A stretch of 29,773 nucleotides of DNA from an uncultured Acidaminococcus sp. (GCA_900314165.1 OMUE01000026.1:1-29773); one strand, 5' to 3'; positions 8,642 to 17,791 are shown, counted from the first letter of the stretch. Notes: a model not told the origin generated them from the letters alone. Program-made: numbers and translations.

Positions 8642-9424
8642 TCACCAGCTCCTGCTGCTTCCGCCTCCTCCGCCGGAACCACCGCCGTAACCGCCGCCAA
8701 AGCCGCCTCCTCCGAAGCCACCACCCCGTCCGCCGCGGCCGCCGCCACGGAACAGGAACGAGTACAGCAGGAAGCGGAAGATAGCGCCTCCAAACAGGAT
8801 CCGGTCCACAATAAACAGCAGGATGACTCCGATGAGGATGATTCCATCGGACAGTCCGAACCCCCGGCTCTCAGCTGCCTGCCGGGGCTGGACGTTCCCC
8901 ACCTTCAGGTCCTCCAGTTTTAGATTGTATTCTTTCAGGGTAACCTGCAACAGGCCAGCGTAGCCATTCAGGATGCCCTGGTTATAATCCCCATTGCGGA
9001 AATAAGGCAGCATGAGCTGATCCTGGATACGGCCCGTGAGCCCGTCGGGCAGAGCCCCTTCCAGACCGTAGCCCACTTCGATGCGGGACTTCCTGTCCTT
9101 CACAGCTACCAGCATCAGCACGCCGTTGTTTAATTTCTTATCCCCGATGCCCCAACCCCGGAGCACGGCCAGGGAGTATTCCTCCAGGGACTGGCCCTCC
9201 AGGCTGGGAATCGTCAGCACTACGACCTGGGCCTTTGTCCGCTTCTCCACCTCTGCCCCGTAGGCATTGATGGTATTGACGGTCTGCCGGGACAGGACCC
9301 CTGCCCTGTCCTGCACGTAGATGCTGGACGTGGGTTTCGGCGGAATCTTTGGCGCACCCAGCGCCGGCATGGGAGAAAACAGCAGCTGGCACAGCAATAG
9401 CCAGAGCATCAGCAGCTTCTTCAT
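8642..9424 (-). CDS. TPM-domain (YgcG family) membrane protein with glycine-rich tail
   Basis: 260 residues: signal peptide (1-23, ending ALGA), a TPM domain (about 35-155, with VQDRAGVLS at its start and RKSRIEVGYGLEGALPDG), a hydrophobic segment (about 193-225) and a tail from about 226 made almost only of glycine with serine and arginine, ending SSRSW. The family is found in envelopes of many bacteria and is often beside lemA, as here (26-base gap, lemA first). A role in membrane or photosystem-like complex maintenance is suggested for relatives; the biochemical function is unsettled. ATG at 9424 with AGGAGG upstream. Confidence 0.9.
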   Translation of the reverse strand: MKKLLMLWLLLCQLLFSPMPALGAPKIPPKPTSSIYVQDRAGVLSRQTVNTINAYGAEVEKRTKAQVVVLTIPSLEGQSLEEYSLAVLRGWGIGDKKLNNGVLMLVAVKDRKSRIEVGYGLEGALPDGLTGRIQDQLMLPYFRNGDYNQGILNGYAGLLQVTLKEYNLKLEDLKVGNVQPRQAAESRGFGLSDGIILIGVILLFIVDRILFGGAIFRFLLYSFLFRGGGRGGRGGGFGGGGFGGGYGGGSGGGGGSSRSW

Positions 9425-9450
9425 AGTTTCCTCCTTTCACACCGTTCCGC

Positions 9451-10005
9451 TTAAAATTTTACTACAGGGGCTTTCTGGGCCTGAACGTCCGCCTTGAAGT
9501 ATTCCCGTTCGTTAAAGCCCAGCATGCGGGCAAAAATCACCGTCGGGAAGCTCTTGATCTTAGCGTTATAGGCCTGGGCTGCATCGTTGTAGTCCTTCCG
9601 GGCCACAGCAATGCGGTTTTCCGTGCCGGCCAGTTCATCCTGCAATTGGATGAAATTCGTGTTGGCCTTCAATTGCGGATAATTTTCCTGCAGGGCCAGC
9701 AGTCTCGTCAGGGCGCTGCTCAGTTCGCCGTTAGCCGCAGAGGCATCGGCCACGTTCTTGGCGCCGGCCAGTTTGGCCCGGGCGTTAGCTACGTCCGTCA
9801 TGACCTGGCTTTCGTGAGCCGCATAGCCCTTCACCGTATTCACCAGATTAGGAATCAGATCATTCCGGCGCTGCAGCTGGGTTTCCACCTGGCTCCATTT
9901 CCCCGTCACGTTTTCGTTGGCAGACACGAGACCGTTATAGGACCCGAAGATCCAGCCCACCAGCAGTAAGATAATCGCTAAGACAATCAACAAACCTTTT
10001 TTCAT
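9451..10005 (-). CDS. lemA: LemA family protein
   Basis: 184 residues, the standard length. One N-terminal membrane helix (about 5-24), a short outside segment with YNGLVSANENVTGKWSQVE, then a long helical bundle (RRNDLIPNLVNTVKGYAAHE; ENYPQLKANTNFIQLQDELA; ARKDYNDAAQAYNAKIKSFP) that identifies the family. It is the first gene of a two-gene operon with the TPM protein. The molecular role is unknown; the genomic pairing of these two families is common. ATG at 10005 with GAGGG about 8 bases upstream. Confidence 0.94.
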   Translation of the reverse strand: MKKGLLIVLAIILLLVGWIFGSYNGLVSANENVTGKWSQVETQLQRRNDLIPNLVNTVKGYAAHESQVMTDVANARAKLAGAKNVADASAANGELSSALTRLLALQENYPQLKANTNFIQLQDELAGTENRIAVARKDYNDAAQAYNAKIKSFPTVIFARMLGFNEREYFKADVQAQKAPVVKF

Positions 10006-10057
10006 ACTTCATCCCTCACTTTGTGTAGAGTTTGACTTTTTGACTTTTAGTAAATCT

Positions 10058-10086
10058 ATCCTACCAAATTCTTTTCGTTCTGTCAA
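10058..10086 (-). promoter_or_regulatory. Promoter of the lemA-TPM operon
   Basis: On the minus strand TTGACA (10081-10086), a 17-base spacer and TAGGAT (10058-10063). The -35 is perfect and the -10 matches at four positions, giving a leader of about 45 bases. Confidence 0.65.
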
Positions 10087-10098
10087 TAGGAAAGGAAT

Positions 10099-10128
10099 TT
10101 GCGATAAAGGATGAGTATATGATATACT
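10099..10128 (+). promoter_or_regulatory. Promoter of the ABC-F gene
   Basis: TTGCGA (10099-10104), an 18-base spacer and TATACT (10123-10128), about 48 bases before the ABC-F start. It is divergent from the lemA promoter, with the two -35 boxes 12 bases apart. Confidence 0.55.
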
Positions 10129-10176
10129 AAATTTCATTTCAATTTGCAAACACTCTGTGAAGAATAGGAGAATAAT

Positions 10177-11733
10177 ATGAGCGTACTGGATGTAGCGCAC
10201 CTTTCCCACAGCTACGGCGGCCGGGAAATCTTTGACGACGTATCCTTCCGCCTGGAAAAAGGCGAACACGTGGCTCTGGTAGGGGCCAATGGCGAAGGCA
10301 AATCCACATTCATGTCCATCATCACGGGCAAGCTGTCCCCGGACGCTGGCAAGGTCACCTGGGCCCGGCGTACAAAAGTGGGCTATCTGGACCAACATTC
10401 CATGCTGGTACCCGGCAAATCCATCCGGGAAACCCTGCGCACGGCTTTTGATGACCTGGTGCAGCAGGAAAAAGAAATGCTGGCGGACTACGAAAAAATG
10501 GAATCCGCCAATGAAGAGGAAATGAATCGGCTTATGCAGGAGGTGGGCGAAATCCAGGATCGGCTGGAGGCAGCGGACTATTACAACCTGGACACGAAGA
10601 TTGAAGAGGTTGCCGGAGGCCTGGGCCTGGCAGACATTGGCCTGGAGCACAAGGTGGACGAGCTGTCCGGTGGCCAGCGGACAAAGGTCCTGCTGACGAA
10701 ACTGCTGCTGGAAAATCCGGATATCCTGCTGTTGGACGAACCCACAAACTACCTGGACACGGAGCACATTACCTGGCTCACGGGCTATCTTCAGCGTTAC
10801 GAGAACGCTTTCATCGTGGTCAGCCATGACGTACCGTTCCTGAACGCCGTCACCAATGTAATCTGGCATGTGGATAATTTCAAGCTGAACCGCTACACGG
10901 GCAATTACGAAAAATTTGAAGAGATGGCCGCCCTGAAACGGCGGCAGGAAGAAGCAGCTTACGAACGGCAGCAGGCGGAAATCAAGAAGGAACAGGATTT
11001 CATCGCCCGGAACAAGGCCAGAGTTGCCACGAGGGGCATGGCCAACAGCCGTCAGAAAAAGCTGGACAAGATGGAACTGCTGACAAAGCGCACAGAGAAG
11101 CCGAAACCCCACTTCCGCTTCCTGGAAGACCGGACTCCTTCCCGTTTCGTGCTGACGGCCACGAACCTGGTGCTGGGCTACGACGTGCCCTTGACAAAGC
11201 AGGTGGACCTGAAGATTGAACGGAACCAGAAGATTGCCCTGAGAGGCACCAACGGCCTGGGTAAATCCACTCTATTGAAGACCCTTTTGGGCATGATTCC
11301 CCCTGTGGCCGGCAGCGTGGAACGGGGTGACTTCGTATCCGTAGGGTATTTCGAGCAGGAAAGCTCCAAGGGCAACCAGAATACAGCCCTGGAAGAGCTG
11401 TGGCAGGAATACCCCGGCATGAGCAATTCTGAAGTCCGGGCTGCCCTGGCAGCCTGCGGTCTCACTAACGACCACATTACCACGAAGATGACGGCCCTGT
11501 CCGGTGGCGAAGCCGCCAAGGTCCGCCTGTGCAAGATCATGCAGCGGCCGGCCAACCTGCTGGTACTGGACGAACCCACGAACCATCTGGACGTAGAAGC
11601 AAAAGCTGAACTCCAGCGGGCCCTCCAGGAATACAAGGGCACGCTGCTTCTCGTATCCCACGAACCGGAATTCTACGAAGGCTGGATCGACCAGGTGTGG
11701 AACATCGAGGGCTGGTCGATGAAAATCGTATAG
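10177..11733 (+). CDS. ABC-F family ATPase (YkpA/YbiT-like)
   Basis: 518 residues, two ABC domains in one chain and no membrane segments, as in the ABC-F translation factors that act at the ribosomal E site. Domain 1 has Walker A GANGEGKST (36-44), signature LSGGQRTK and Walker B LLLDEPTNYLD. The charged linker (about 245-315, rich in K, R, E and Q) is the P-site tRNA-interaction motif region. Domain 2 has GTNGLGKST, LSGGEAAKVRL and LVLDEPTNHLD. The second-site Glu residues are present in both DEPTN boxes. The closest visible match is the YkpA/YbiT group rather than the drug-resistance groups, so housekeeping is more likely than antibiotic protection. ATG at 10177 with AGGAG 7 bases upstream. 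Confidence 0.92.
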   Translation: MSVLDVAHLSHSYGGREIFDDVSFRLEKGEHVALVGANGEGKSTFMSIITGKLSPDAGKVTWARRTKVGYLDQHSMLVPGKSIRETLRTAFDDLVQQEKEMLADYEKMESANEEEMNRLMQEVGEIQDRLEAADYYNLDTKIEEVAGGLGLADIGLEHKVDELSGGQRTKVLLTKLLLENPDILLLDEPTNYLDTEHITWLTGYLQRYENAFIVVSHDVPFLNAVTNVIWHVDNFKLNRYTGNYEKFEEMAALKRRQEEAAYERQQAEIKKEQDFIARNKARVATRGMANSRQKKLDKMELLTKRTEKPKPHFRFLEDRTPSRFVLTATNLVLGYDVPLTKQVDLKIERNQKIALRGTNGLGKSTLLKTLLGMIPPVAGSVERGDFVSVGYFEQESSKGNQNTALEELWQEYPGMSNSEVRAALAACGLTNDHITTKMTALSGGEAAKVRLCKIMQRPANLLVLDEPTNHLDVEAKAELQRALQEYKGTLLLVSHEPEFYEGWIDQVWNIEGWSMKIV

Positions 11734-11772
11734 GGATTAGGGGCTAGTGGGCTAGTTGCTAGTGGGCTAGGT
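11732..11772. repeat. Tandem GGGCTAG-type repeat
   Basis: Begins at the ABC-F stop codon: GGGATTAG followed by three GGGCTAGT/TTGCTAGT-type units. The same units are seen at 5341-5378, and as their complement in the CTAGCTCACTAG run at 25671-25697. Confidence 0.7.
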
Positions 11773-11775
11773 ATT

Positions 11776-11818
11776 AAAAAAGGAGCTGTGAAAAAATAAA
11801 TTTTCACAGCTCCTTTTT
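11776..11818. terminator. Bidirectional rho-independent terminator between ABC-F and the maturation operon
   Basis: A 13-bp perfect stem GGAGCTGTGAAAA / TTTTCACAGCTCC (11782-11794 and 11801-11813), extended by A and T runs on the outside. It serves the convergent ABC-F gene (plus) and the 12-gene operon (minus). The core TTTTCACAGCTC is repeated at the end of the aspartase gene (11891-11902), perhaps by chance. Confidence 0.92.
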
Positions 11819-11821
11819 ATT

Positions 11822-11888
11822 GTCAGCATGGCTGACTTCCTTGCCCGCCGCAGGCGCCTCTTCACTCTTCACTCTTCGCTCTTCACTG
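11822..11888. repeat. Intergenic repeat, CTCTTCG family, copy 5 (full form)
   Basis: Begins with the hairpin GTCAGC-ATG-GCTGAC, then the GC-rich head and heptamers CTCTTCA, CTCTTCA, CTCTTCG, CTCTTCA. It ends six bases before the aspartase stop codon. Confidence 0.85.
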
Positions 11889-11893
11889 TTTTT

Positions 11894-13213
11894 TCACAGC
11901 TCTTTTAGCATTTTGTCCAGTATTTTCCTGCCCTCGACCGGGCCTTTTTCCTTGATGACCTTGCTGACCACGTCGTAGCCCAGCTTTGGCGTGTAAGCCG
12001 TGGCAAAGGCAGCGGACTGCTCCAGATGCTTTTGGCACTGTTCCACGTCTACTTTCAGGATCTCCACACATTTCGTCCGGAAGATGTCCACAGTCTTAGA
12101 CAGCAGCTGGAGGCTTTCCAGCAGGCAGTCTGCGATGAGGGGGAAGAATGCGTTCAGCTCGAATTCCCCATGGGCTGCTGCCATACAGATAGCATGGTCA
12201 TTGGCCATGACCTTCATGGCGCACTGCATGGTCATTTCCGGAATGACAGGATTCACTTTTCCGGGCATGATGCTGCTGCCCTGCTGCAGCTCCGCCAGAC
12301 GGATTTCTCCAAGGCCCCCATAAGGCCCGGAATTCATGAGCCGCAGGTCGTTGGCAATCTTAAACAGGTTCGTAGCCAGAGCCTTCAACAGCCCAGACAC
12401 TTCCACGAACACGTCGTTATTCTGGGTCACGTCCATGGGATATTCCGCCGTTGCCAGGCCCATGTCCGTCAGCCGGCGCAGGATCTCGATGACCCGGAAG
12501 CGGTACTTGCGGGCAGCGTTTTCCCCGGTACCCACAGCCGTGCCTCCTAAGCCTACCTGCCGCAGCCGTTCTTCCACCTTGTACAGCCGCCAGCGGTCCC
12601 GGGCAATGGCCTGGGCCCAGGCTCCGAATTCCTCCCCGGCCCGAATGGGCACGGCATCCATGAGCTCCGTCCGGCCCAGCTTCTTCACGCCGTCGTACTC
12701 GTTTTCCCGTTCCTGCAGGGCCGTCTGCAGCTTGGCACAGCCGTCGCTGAGGATCCGCAGCTGTCCGATAGCCGCAATGCGCAGGGCCGTCGGGCACACG
12801 TCGTTCGTGGATTGGCCCCGGTTCACGTCGTCCAAAGGATGGATGACGTCGTAACGGCCCCGGGCGTAGCCCAGTTTTTCCAGGGCCATATTGGCCAGGA
12901 CCTCGTTGACGTTCATATTCAGGGACGTGCCCGCACCTCCTTGGAGAGCCTCCAGAGGAAAAGCTTCCCTGCCGTAGCCGGCCAGCACGTCGTCACAGGC
13001 CTCTGCAATGGCTTCATAGATGCCCTTTTCCCGAACTCCCAGGCCCGCATAGGTCAGGGCCGCCGCTTTTTTCACCAGGATCATGGCCCGAACCAGCTCC
13101 CAGCGCACAGGATGGTCCTCCAGAGCGAAATTCTCCTTGGCCCGCTGGGTATTGATGCCGTACAGCACGTCCCCCAGCTGTTTTTCTCCTAACGCATCTC
13201 GTTCCTTCCGCAT
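11894..13213 (-). CDS. aspA: Aspartate ammonia-lyase-like protein, hydF-linked
   Basis: Member of the fumarase/aspartase superfamily; expected to interconvert aspartate with fumarate and ammonia. 439 residues from the ATG at 13213, which has AGGAGG 5 bases before it; a GTG two codons earlier overlaps the ribosome site. Conserved segments: GAGTSLNMNVNEVLAN (94-109), HPLDDVNRGQSTND (125-138), GRTELMDAVP (180-189) and the signature loop GSSIMPGKVNP (312-322), with the SS pair and lysine intact. Against ordinary aspartases the N-terminus is shorter and several near-invariant positions differ (NVNEV for NTNEV, STNDVCP for STNDAYP). It starts 9 bases after hydF. An aspartase beside hydF recurs in anaerobes, so it may feed ammonia to cofactor assembly; that role is inference. 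Confidence 0.85.
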   Translation of the reverse strand: MRKERDALGEKQLGDVLYGINTQRAKENFALEDHPVRWELVRAMILVKKAAALTYAGLGVREKGIYEAIAEACDDVLAGYGREAFPLEALQGGAGTSLNMNVNEVLANMALEKLGYARGRYDVIHPLDDVNRGQSTNDVCPTALRIAAIGQLRILSDGCAKLQTALQERENEYDGVKKLGRTELMDAVPIRAGEEFGAWAQAIARDRWRLYKVEERLRQVGLGGTAVGTGENAARKYRFRVIEILRRLTDMGLATAEYPMDVTQNNDVFVEVSGLLKALATNLFKIANDLRLMNSGPYGGLGEIRLAELQQGSSIMPGKVNPVIPEMTMQCAMKVMANDHAICMAAAHGEFELNAFFPLIADCLLESLQLLSKTVDIFRTKCVEILKVDVEQCQKHLEQSAAFATAYTPKLGYDVVSKVIKEKGPVEGRKILDKMLKEL

Positions 13214-13222
13214 AGGCACCTC

Positions 13223-14425
13223 CTACTCTAACAAGTCCGCCAGATATGGAAATACCGACACGCTGCGCTGGAGGATGCCCTGCATGTAGGCGATGGTGAT
13301 GCCGTAATTCGTAAAGGGAATGCCTTGGTCCGCCGCACATTTCATGCGGTACCGGACTTCCCGGGCGTTCAGCATGCAGCCGCCACAGTGGATGATGAGG
13401 GCATATTTGGAAAGGTCGTCCGGGAAGGACGCGCCGCTGGTGGTCTCAATCTTTAGGTCCAGACCCGTATAATTCCGCAGCCAGCGGGGAATCTTCACGG
13501 TGCCGATATCGTCGCACTGCCGATGATGGGTACATCCCTCGGCGATAAGCACCGTATCCCCGTCTTTCAACTTTTCAATGGCCGCCACACCAGCCACCGC
13601 CGCATCCAAAAAGCCCTTGTGCCGGGCCATGAGGATGGAGAAGGAGGTCAGGGGAATGTCAGGAGGTGTATCTGCGGACACCTTGGCGAACACCTGACTG
13701 TCCGTAATGACGAGGGCCGGTTTCTTGCTCAGGTTGTCCAGGGTCTCCCGCAGCTCGTATTCCTTCACTACGACCGCCGTAGCATCGCTTTCCAGAATAT
13801 CCCGGATGGTCTGCTGCTGGGGCAGGATCAGTCGGCCTTTTGGTGCAGCTTTGTCGATGGGCACCACCAACACCACAAAATCTGCCGGATGGATCAAGTC
13901 TCCCACAATCTTCGACGTGCCTTCCTCGTGGGGCACAATGGCTCCCAGCCGTTCCTTCAATGCTTTGATATTTCGTCCCTGCAAAGCGCTGACATAGATT
14001 TCGTCTTCTTTGGCTTCAGGCTCACTGGCCAAAAGGTCGCTTTTATTGTACACGATCAGGTACGGAATGGTTTTGGCCTTGATGAGGGCCAGCACATCCC
14101 GGTCCACCGGGGAGAGGCCCAGAGACGCATCCACCACTACTACGGCAATGTCCGTCTTATTCAGTACCTGCTTTGTCTTCCGTACCCGCATCTCCCCTAA
14201 GGTACCGCTGTCGTCAAAGCCTGGGGTATCGATGATCATGACCGGGCCCAGGGGCAGCAGCTCCATGGCCTTGTACACAGGGTCCGTAGTGGTTCCCTTT
14301 GTGTCAGACACGATAGCCAGATTCTGCCCGGTGACCGCATTCACCACGCTGGATTTGCCGGCGTTCCGGCAGCCGAAGAACCCGATGTGGATCCGTTCCC
14401 CGGAGGGTGTATCATTCAACCCCAT
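13223..14425 (-). CDS. hydF: [FeFe]-hydrogenase maturation GTPase HydF
   Basis: Scaffold that carries the diiron precursor of the H-cluster and delivers it to apo-HydA. 400 residues from the ATG at 14425 (AAGGAG 8 bases upstream; the in-frame GTG at 14434 sits on the ribosome site). The GTPase domain has G1 GFFGCRNAGKSS (15-26), DTPG (66-69) and NKSD (127-130). A dimerisation domain follows. The C-terminal Fe-S domain has the diagnostic CTH (Cys298, His300) and HCGGC (His346, Cys347, Cys350), i.e. the CxH...HCxxC set. All expected ligands are present, so it should be functional. hydE, hydG and hydA are not in the window. It is 21 bases downstream of the second NifH-like gene. Confidence 0.96.
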   Translation of the reverse strand: MGLNDTPSGERIHIGFFGCRNAGKSSVVNAVTGQNLAIVSDTKGTTTDPVYKAMELLPLGPVMIIDTPGFDDSGTLGEMRVRKTKQVLNKTDIAVVVVDASLGLSPVDRDVLALIKAKTIPYLIVYNKSDLLASEPEAKEDEIYVSALQGRNIKALKERLGAIVPHEEGTSKIVGDLIHPADFVVLVVPIDKAAPKGRLILPQQQTIRDILESDATAVVVKEYELRETLDNLSKKPALVITDSQVFAKVSADTPPDIPLTSFSILMARHKGFLDAAVAGVAAIEKLKDGDTVLIAEGCTHHRQCDDIGTVKIPRWLRNYTGLDLKIETTSGASFPDDLSKYALIIHCGGCMLNAREVRYRMKCAADQGIPFTNYGITIAYMQGILQRSVSVFPYLADLLE

Positions 14426-14446
14426 AGCATTCACTCCTTTATTACT

Positions 14447-15190
14447 CTATTTTACAATCTGTTGGGCCAGATTCCGGTAAATCTGGCTGATGGCCAGATC
14501 CGGGGCTCCTTCCACCACGGTCAGCCCCTGATTCTCAAACCGCTGGATGTCCCGGCTCCGGGGGATATCGGCCACGATGGACAGGTTATGCTTTTCAGCA
14601 AAAGCCTGGACCAGTTCGTATTCATCGTCCACATTCCGGCGGTTCAGGATAATGCCCTTTACCTGAGCATAACCCCGGTCCTTGAAATTCTCAACTGCCT
14701 TGATAATGTTGCCCGCTGCGTACAGGGCCATCTTTTCCCCGGACGTGACGATGTAGATTTCATCCGCATAGCCGTCCCGGATGGGAGCGGAGAAGCCGCC
14801 GCAGACCACGTCTCCCAGCACATCGTAGATGACTACGTCCGGCTGGATCTTCTCAAACACTTCCATTTCCTCTATGAGGTCGAAGGTAGCGATGATGCCC
14901 CGGCCTGCACAGCCCAGGCCCGGTGTGGGACCTCCCGTCTCTATGCAGAACACGTTGCCAAAGCCGTAGGCCCCCATGTGGTCGAAATCGGGCCCCTGCA
15001 GGTATTGCCGGTAATAATCCATAACGGGCATGACGGGCCGGCCGTGGAGCAGCAGCAGCGTGGAATCGGCCTTGGGGTCGCAGCCGATCTGGATGACCTG
15101 CTTGCCGATCAGCGACAGGGCTGCCGACAGGTTGGCCGCCGTAGTGGACTTGCCTATGCCGCCCTTCCCGTAGATTGCAATCTTCTTCAT
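14447..15190 (-). CDS. NifH-like ATP-dependent reductase (Fe protein), module 1
   Basis: Homodimeric ATPase with a bridging [4Fe-4S] cluster that would pass electrons to a component-1-like partner. 247 residues from the ATG at 15190 (GAGGAG upstream); shorter than true NifH (about 270-290). It has the P-loop GKGGIGKST (8-16), switch I CDPKADST (37-44), both cluster cysteines (Cys94 in [10 protein letters not shown] and Cys130 in [11 protein letters not shown]), and the arginine that is ADP-ribosylated in nitrogenase. The stop of the preceding component-1-like gene is 14 bases away. With no nifB or FeMo-cofactor genes near, it is not a nitrogen-fixing nitrogenase; chlorophyll (BchL), F430 (CfbC) and methylthio-alkane reductase relatives show the range of reactions such proteins drive. 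Confidence 0.93.
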   Translation of the reverse strand: MKKIAIYGKGGIGKSTTAANLSAALSLIGKQVIQIGCDPKADSTLLLLHGRPVMPVMDYYRQYLQGPDFDHMGAYGFGNVFCIETGGPTPGLGCAGRGIIATFDLIEEMEVFEKIQPDVVIYDVLGDVVCGGFSAPIRDGYADEIYIVTSGEKMALYAAGNIIKAVENFKDRGYAQVKGIILNRRNVDDEYELVQAFAEKHNLSIVADIPRSRDIQRFENQGLTVVEGAPDLAISQIYRNLAQQIVK

Positions 15191-15204
15191 ACATGACTCC
15201 TCTC

Positions 15205-16425
15205 TTACAGTTTCCCATCCAGCCAACCGTCAAAGGCAGGCCCCACGAACAGGGGAATTTCCTGCCGGTAATGGCGGCCCGAATAGGCTTCGTGAGGAAA
15301 CCGCAAAAAGCGCTCCGGTGCTTCCGGAATCAGGCGGGCATAGATGGGGTCCGCAATAATCCGCCGGGCCTTCCGGCATTCGGCAGCAATGACGGATTCC
15401 ACACTGGCAATGCCCATGCCCTTCAGCAGCAGTTCCGGCCCGTCGGCCATAGGACAGAGCAACCGGACGTTCCGGATGCTCCGGTGCTGCAGAGCCCGTC
15501 CCAGGGACAGGAGCCAAACCGGTTCACCAATAGCTAGTATATCACAGGTTGACCCATCAAAGAGATGGTCCACCTTCCAGGAATTCAGATCTGCCAGGGC
15601 ATACTGGGCCTTATGGTAAGGTTCCCAGCCTGTCAGGCCCGTGAGATAGGAGGAATCCCCCTGCCGCAGGGCCTCAAGCCATTCCTTCGTACTGGCTCCG
15701 CCCATGGGAATACCTACTACATAAGGAATGCCATATTTTTCCTGTAAATATTGGGCTGCATAAAAGCCCGTAGAGGACACTACCGCGTTCACATCGGCGT
15801 TGGCCGCCGTCCGCAATTGCTCCAGGGTATCCCCCATGGACCAGGCGCTTTGGATGGTAAAGCCGTTGGCGCGCAGCAGTTCCTTCAGGGTCGTGGCATT
15901 ACCCACCACAGAAAAATCCAGAGGCGTCAGGCCCAGGATATTCACCCGTTTGGCCGGCAGCTCCGGCGTCCGTTCCGGTGGTGCCACAAACCGCCGGGCC
16001 AGTTCCCCATAGGCCGCACCGGCACCGGGCAGATAGCTGTGGATACCGTCTGTGCGGAAGCCCATAGTAGGAATACCTGTACGCTTCGAAATGAGCCGTT
16101 CCAAGGCCCGGAAATCCGTACCTATGGCGTTGGGCATGGGGCTGCCCCCGATAGCGATGAAAGCCGGCTTTGCTTCCTCCGCTACCTCCGCAATATTGTC
16201 AATGAGCCGCTGGTCGTTGCCCTGAATCGTATCGATTTCACAGAGGCCGGAAATATAGACCATGCTGGGCGTGTCATACCAACGGGGCTCGTCGTGGGTA
16301 GCGTACGTGGAATTGCAGCCCGACGCATCATGCATAACCACCAGGCCACCTAATTCGTACAAAGCCGACACGATGCCGAACAGATCTACGGCATAAGTGG
16401 ATAAGACCCTTTGTGCTTGTTTCAT
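15205..16425 (-). CDS. Nitrogenase component-1-like subunit (NifK-like), module 1
   Basis: Member of the oxidoreductase/nitrogenase component 1 family, 406 residues from the ATG at 16425, which overlaps the upstream stop as ATGA. The N-terminal domain aligns by eye with Nif[15 protein letters not shown] (Cys37, DEPRW 45-49), GLCEID (Cys62), and [11 protein letters not shown] (95-105) where NifK has the third P-cluster cysteine. Thus two of three P-cluster cysteines remain, 25 residues apart as in NifK; the third is lost. The rest shows repeated Rossmann-like alpha/beta units ([32 protein letters not shown]). It is a clear paralogue of the 340-residue protein at 22388. A NifH-like partner follows 14 bases downstream. 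Substrate unknown. Confidence 0.85.
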   Translation of the reverse strand: MKQAQRVLSTYAVDLFGIVSALYELGGLVVMHDASGCNSTYATHDEPRWYDTPSMVYISGLCEIDTIQGNDQRLIDNIAEVAEEAKPAFIAIGGSPMPNAIGTDFRALERLISKRTGIPTMGFRTDGIHSYLPGAGAAYGELARRFVAPPERTPELPAKRVNILGLTPLDFSVVGNATTLKELLRANGFTIQSAWSMGDTLEQLRTAANADVNAVVSSTGFYAAQYLQEKYGIPYVVGIPMGGASTKEWLEALRQGDSSYLTGLTGWEPYHKAQYALADLNSWKVDHLFDGSTCDILAIGEPVWLLSLGRALQHRSIRNVRLLCPMADGPELLLKGMGIASVESVIAAECRKARRIIADPIYARLIPEAPERFLRFPHEAYSGRHYRQEIPLFVGPAFDGWLDGKL

Positions 16426-17777
16426 CCGTGACACCCCCAGGCTTTTACTTGGATGATTTCCCTCATCCGTTTATTTTCCGTGCGGTTAGCGGCCGCCATA
16501 TAGTCCAACAGCGTCAGGAGGCCCGTATACCCCCACAGGCCGCTGTTTTCTATCAGGTTTACGAAATAGTTTGTGTCTGCAAAGTACGCTGCCATCTGGC
16601 CGATGGCCAGCACCTTGCCATAGCGGCGGCTGTCATTTCGAGGCAGCAGGCGCCGTTTCCAATGAGATACGGAGCGCAGGGACAGCTCCGGATAGTGCTG
16701 CTGCAGAAACCGGAAGTCCTCTTCCTCGGCCTGAGCCGGAAAATCAATATAGATGGCGTACACATGAAAGCCATGTGTTAGTAGGAACCGGGCCAGGCTG
16801 AAGGGCCGTGGTGTAGCCGTAGCGTCTATGGCGATGGGCGTGGTGCCGATTTCTTTTAGTGCTTCAGCAGCTTTGGCTTCTATGGAAGCTTCATAGGCCC
16901 CACAGTCTGGCATTTCCGTGACCAAGGCGTCCGCCACCACCTGCAGGCTATGGCGGATGCCGTCATACGTATAGGCATAGGGTGCGAACAAAGGCTGCTG
17001 CCCCAGGCGCCGCTCCATGTCCTTGGCTGCCAGACGGCTGTTGTCCAGGAAATAAATGTTGGCTGTTGCTTCTCCCAACTGTTTATAGTCTTCGTAGGTC
17101 TCAGCGGCGGCGAAATCATGGACCTCATAGCCGGCGTTCCTCAGCATAGCCGTCAATTCGCAGGCCGACTCCACAGGATAGTAGTTCACAATGTAGTTCA
17201 CAGCCCGCTTTTTCGGCAAAGGCTGGACCGCCCGCAGCAGCTGCCGCCTTCCCAATACGTCGGGTACGTAGCGGCGGTTCAGAGTGGGTGTCATATAGCC
17301 GTCAATGAAGTCGATGTCCGGATAGCGCCGGCGCAGGGTGTCATAGACCACGTGCAGGTCGATGTGCAGGAAGTGCTGGATGCAGCTGGTAAAGGCTTCT
17401 ACACAGCGAGGCTTCTGGGGCAGGTCGTCAAGGATCTGGCTGATGCCCTCGATCATCATATCCTCCAGATTTCCTTTAATGACGTTCTCGTTAGTCACAG
17501 TGACCATGGAAAACCGGCCAGCCCCTTCCGGCACCTCATCGGCAGACAGCACGACCCCATGGAGGCAGCAGGCGCAGCACACGTAGATTTCGTGGAGCCC
17601 CGGAATCAGCATGGGGGAATGAGCAATGGTCCAGTGGCCCCGGGCCGGTGGTGCGTATTCCAAACCGATGTGGAACGGATAGGGAAAGTCCGCCTTGCCG
17701 ATGGAGACTTCCGCTCCATCCGTTGTGACGTTGTAACAGGGCACCTGAGCCGGGTGGATTTCATTTTCGTAAATCAT
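16422..17777 (-). CDS. Nitrogenase component-1-like subunit (NifD-like), module 1
   Basis: 451 residues. The start at 17777 has AGGAG 8 bases upstream, 14 bases after hypE. The N-terminal region contains HSPMLIPGLHEIYVCCACC, with four cysteines in five residues (Cys67, 68, 70, 71), then TNENVIKGNLEDMMIEGI, matching the second P-cluster region without its Cys, and TSCIQHFLHID (Cys132), matching the third. Later segments (YIVNYYPVESACELTAMLRNAG, then AIYIDFPAQAE) are the Rossmann-like repeats of the family. It would pair with the 406-residue protein, whose start codon overlaps this stop, to make a heterotetramer fed by the NifH-like protein. The CCACC cluster is unusual for the family. Function unknown. 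Confidence 0.82.
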   Translation of the reverse strand: MIYENEIHPAQVPCYNVTTDGAEVSIGKADFPYPFHIGLEYAPPARGHWTIAHSPMLIPGLHEIYVCCACCLHGVVLSADEVPEGAGRFSMVTVTNENVIKGNLEDMMIEGISQILDDLPQKPRCVEAFTSCIQHFLHIDLHVVYDTLRRRYPDIDFIDGYMTPTLNRRYVPDVLGRRQLLRAVQPLPKKRAVNYIVNYYPVESACELTAMLRNAGYEVHDFAAAETYEDYKQLGEATANIYFLDNSRLAAKDMERRLGQQPLFAPYAYTYDGIRHSLQVVADALVTEMPDCGAYEASIEAKAAEALKEIGTTPIAIDATATPRPFSLARFLLTHGFHVYAIYIDFPAQAEEEDFRFLQQHYPELSLRSVSHWKRRLLPRNDSRRYGKVLAIGQMAAYFADTNYFVNLIENSGLWGYTGLLTLLDYMAAANRTENKRMREIIQVKAWGCHG

Positions 17778-17791
17778 CAGCCCATCTCCTT

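Noticed and set aside
10009..11112. 367-codon minus-strand open frame
   Set aside because: Antisense to the ABC-F gene, covering the lemA/ABC-F promoter region; no motif support.
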